Shown piece after piece: positions 7,369-8,369 of a stretch of DNA of 8,369 nucleotides. The notes beneath the pieces were generated by a model. The model was not told the DNA's origin, made no database searches, and saw nothing but the letters and a program-made list of their open reading frames with translations. The translations under genes and the position numbers were made by a program. Every line of letters begins with the position of its first letter. Positions within the stretch are counted from its first letter, which is position 1. Origin of the DNA: Bacteroidales bacterium UBA5206 (GTDB lineage: Bacteria; Bacteroidota; Bacteroidia; Bacteroidales; Tenuifilaceae); NCBI GenBank assembly GCA_002412705.1, contig DHVO01000059.1, positions 1 to 8,369 of the forward strand, in the 5' to 3' direction.

Positions 7369-7941
7369 ATGGAAAGACCTTATGCAGGCCGCGCTGTGGT
7401 AACAGAAACAATTAGAGGTGTTGTAATTGAGATTCCCGTAAAGCGGAACTGGTTTGTTATTCTATTCTTTTGCGCTTGGTTAGGGGGCTGGTTACTGGGA
7501 GAGCTATTTGCTCTTAGCACAGTTCTTGGTACCGATGCCAGTTTTAGCAACCCAGCCACTCTTTTTATGATAGTTTGGCTTGTGGCATGGAGTGTAGGAG
7601 GACTATTTGCTATACGAATTGTTATTTGGATGATTATGGGAAAGGAGATTATCTCCTTTGAGGATGGTGTGCTAAAGGTTGAGCGCAAAGGTGCGTTGTT
7701 CTCCTCTCCAAAGCAGTTTGATATGCGCGAGGTGAAAAACTTCTCGGTAAATCCCGTTTCTGAGGTAGATATGTTTATGGGCTTTTCGCCCAAGAAAAGG
7801 TTCTTGAGTATTGGAGATAGTGGTGCTTTAAAGTTCGATTATGGCCTTAAAACCATTCGTGTAGCAAGTGGTATTGATGAGGCTGAGGCCAAATGTCTGC
7901 TAAGTATGCTGATATCAAAGCAGATAGTTAAAGAGCAGTAA
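7369..7941 (+). CDS. Two-helix membrane protein with C-terminal PH-like domain, function unknown
   Basis: A 190-residue protein. A short N-terminal beta stretch (about 8-24) precedes two hydrophobic helices at about 27-53 and 64-90, joined by a short loop with an aspartate (TDASFSNP, 55-62). Basic residues K25/R26 and K92 place both ends in the cytoplasm. Residues about 93-187 alternate hydrophobic and charged positions (IISFEDGVLKVERKG, 94-108; FDMREVKNFSV, 117-127) and end in a helix (170-186). This layout is like small bacterial membrane proteins with a PH-like cytosolic domain, but no specific family is recognised and no catalytic residues stand out. It follows the toroid-like gene by 23 bases with no terminator between, so it is probably the third gene of that operon. 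It converges on the T9SS plug gene, with 34 bases separating the two stops and no clear terminator hairpin. Confidence 0.8.
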   Translation: MERPYAGRAVVTETIRGVVIEIPVKRNWFVILFFCAWLGGWLLGELFALSTVLGTDASFSNPATLFMIVWLVAWSVGGLFAIRIVIWMIMGKEIISFEDGVLKVERKGALFSSPKQFDMREVKNFSVNPVSEVDMFMGFSPKKRFLSIGDSGALKFDYGLKTIRVASGIDEAEAKCLLSMLISKQIVKEQ

Positions 7942-7975
7942 GCTTAGGTTTGTGTCCGGGCCTTTGTGAATACAG

Positions 7976-8369
7976 CTAATCCCTTCCTACATTTCTTACG
8001 CCTACTAGCCTATGGTACCTACTTCCCATGGGCATGTAGTAAACTGTAATAAGGTACCTATTCTCAGTGGCAAAGTGACTGCCTTCAAAAAAGGTTGCAT
8101 CAACTTTGCCCGTGGCATTGTCCTTAACAACAAATATAAAGTTGTAGTAACCCTGTTTTAGCTGTAGCTCAAGTTCGTAGCGACCAAGGCCTTTGTTGTA
8201 TTGCATCTGGCTTTGCTGGTTGGTTTGCCAGTTGGTAAGCTCGCCGTAAACATGTACGGTTTTCCCCGGCAGCTCATCGTAGTAGGGTAGCTGAAAAAGT
8301 ACTCGGGAATAATCGGCTTCGGTTGCCGGATTGCTAACTCCATAGCAGTCAACGGCGTATTTTCCGTTT
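7976..8369 (-). CDS. Type IX secretion system plug protein (DUF5103), C-terminal part
   Basis: The 3' end of a minus-strand gene whose start lies beyond the right edge. The frame is open from the edge (first full codon at 8368-8366) to the TAG at 7978-7976, giving 130 residues. Recognisable features in order are NGKYAVDCYG at the edge, DYSRVLFQLPYY, HVYGELTNWQ, then YELELQLKQGYYNFIFVV, FEGSHFATENRYLITVYY, and the end GSRYHRLVGVRNVGRD. The LKQGYYN segment, the E-G-x-H-x-x-TEN turn and the terminal YY-x-P-x-GSRY-x-RL-x-G pattern match the C-terminus of DUF5103 proteins, now named for the plug that closes the SprA translocon of the type IX secretion system in the outer membrane. Full-length members are about 400 residues, so roughly the last third is present. 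An internal ATG at 8206-8204 is not the start, because the similarity continues upstream of it. It would act at the periplasm/outer membrane. Confidence 0.87.
   Translation of the reverse strand, partial: NGKYAVDCYGVSNPATEADYSRVLFQLPYYDELPGKTVHVYGELTNWQTNQQSQMQYNKGLGRYELELQLKQGYYNFIFVVKDNATGKVDATFFEGSHFATENRYLITVYYMPMGSRYHRLVGVRNVGRD

Noticed and set aside
7380..7793. A 137-residue open frame on the - strand
   Set aside because: It lies wholly inside the two-helix membrane protein gene, whose + strand product has coherent membrane helices and domain layout. The - strand product is low in structure and rich in Ser/Thr/Ile as expected of an antisense shadow.
7942..7975. Bidirectional terminator between the convergent genes
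   Set aside because: I looked for a stem with T tracts on either strand in the 34 bases and found none.
8158..8352. A 64-residue - strand frame at the right edge
   Set aside because: The same strand carries the DUF5103 frame, open through to the edge with continuous family similarity. This is a shadow in another frame.

Overview
The window looks like ordinary chromosome of a Bacteroidota bacterium, probably from the Bacteroidales or a related order. Five things point there: the partial type IX secretion plug gene at the right edge, a DUF5362-like membrane protein, a TlpA-like thioredoxin lipoprotein, start codons preceded by AT-rich leaders without a clear Shine-Dalgarno sequence, and a possible Bacteroidetes-type promoter at 1472-1503. 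The order-level placement is inference. I see no rRNA, tRNA, CRISPR array, insertion sequence, integrase or attachment site.

Layout. Seven complete genes lie on the + strand, and one partial gene on the - strand enters from the right edge. In order they are: an atypical SDR with a C-terminal DUF2867 domain (34-1452); a small three-helix DUF5362-like membrane protein (1543-1965) closed by a strong intrinsic terminator (1981-2005); a lipoprotein with a C-terminal thioredoxin domain (2125-3594), followed 8 bases later by a six-helix DUF998-like protein (3603-4196); a 210-base non-coding gap with two inverted repeats; a 693-residue protein with five membrane helices, a MORN-like stretch, a beta-helix segment and an unrecognised aromatic-rich C-terminus (4407-6488); a 290-residue soluble protein resembling alpha/alpha-toroid proteins (6473-7345), overlapping the previous gene by 16 bases; a two-helix membrane protein with a small C-terminal beta-rich domain (7369-7941); and, convergent, the 3' end of a T9SS plug (DUF5103) gene (7976 to beyond 8369).

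How the genes relate. Spacing suggests two operons: 2125-4196 and 4407-7941. The first pairs a periplasmic thiol protein with a polytopic membrane protein. The second is the most distinctive part of the window: a large membrane-anchored extracytoplasmic beta-helix protein tightly coupled to a cytosolic toroid-like protein, then a small membrane protein. I cannot assign this trio to a known system. It is the best candidate here for something undescribed, but the evidence is gene spacing and domain shape only. The rest is conventional housekeeping or hypothetical Bacteroidota content.
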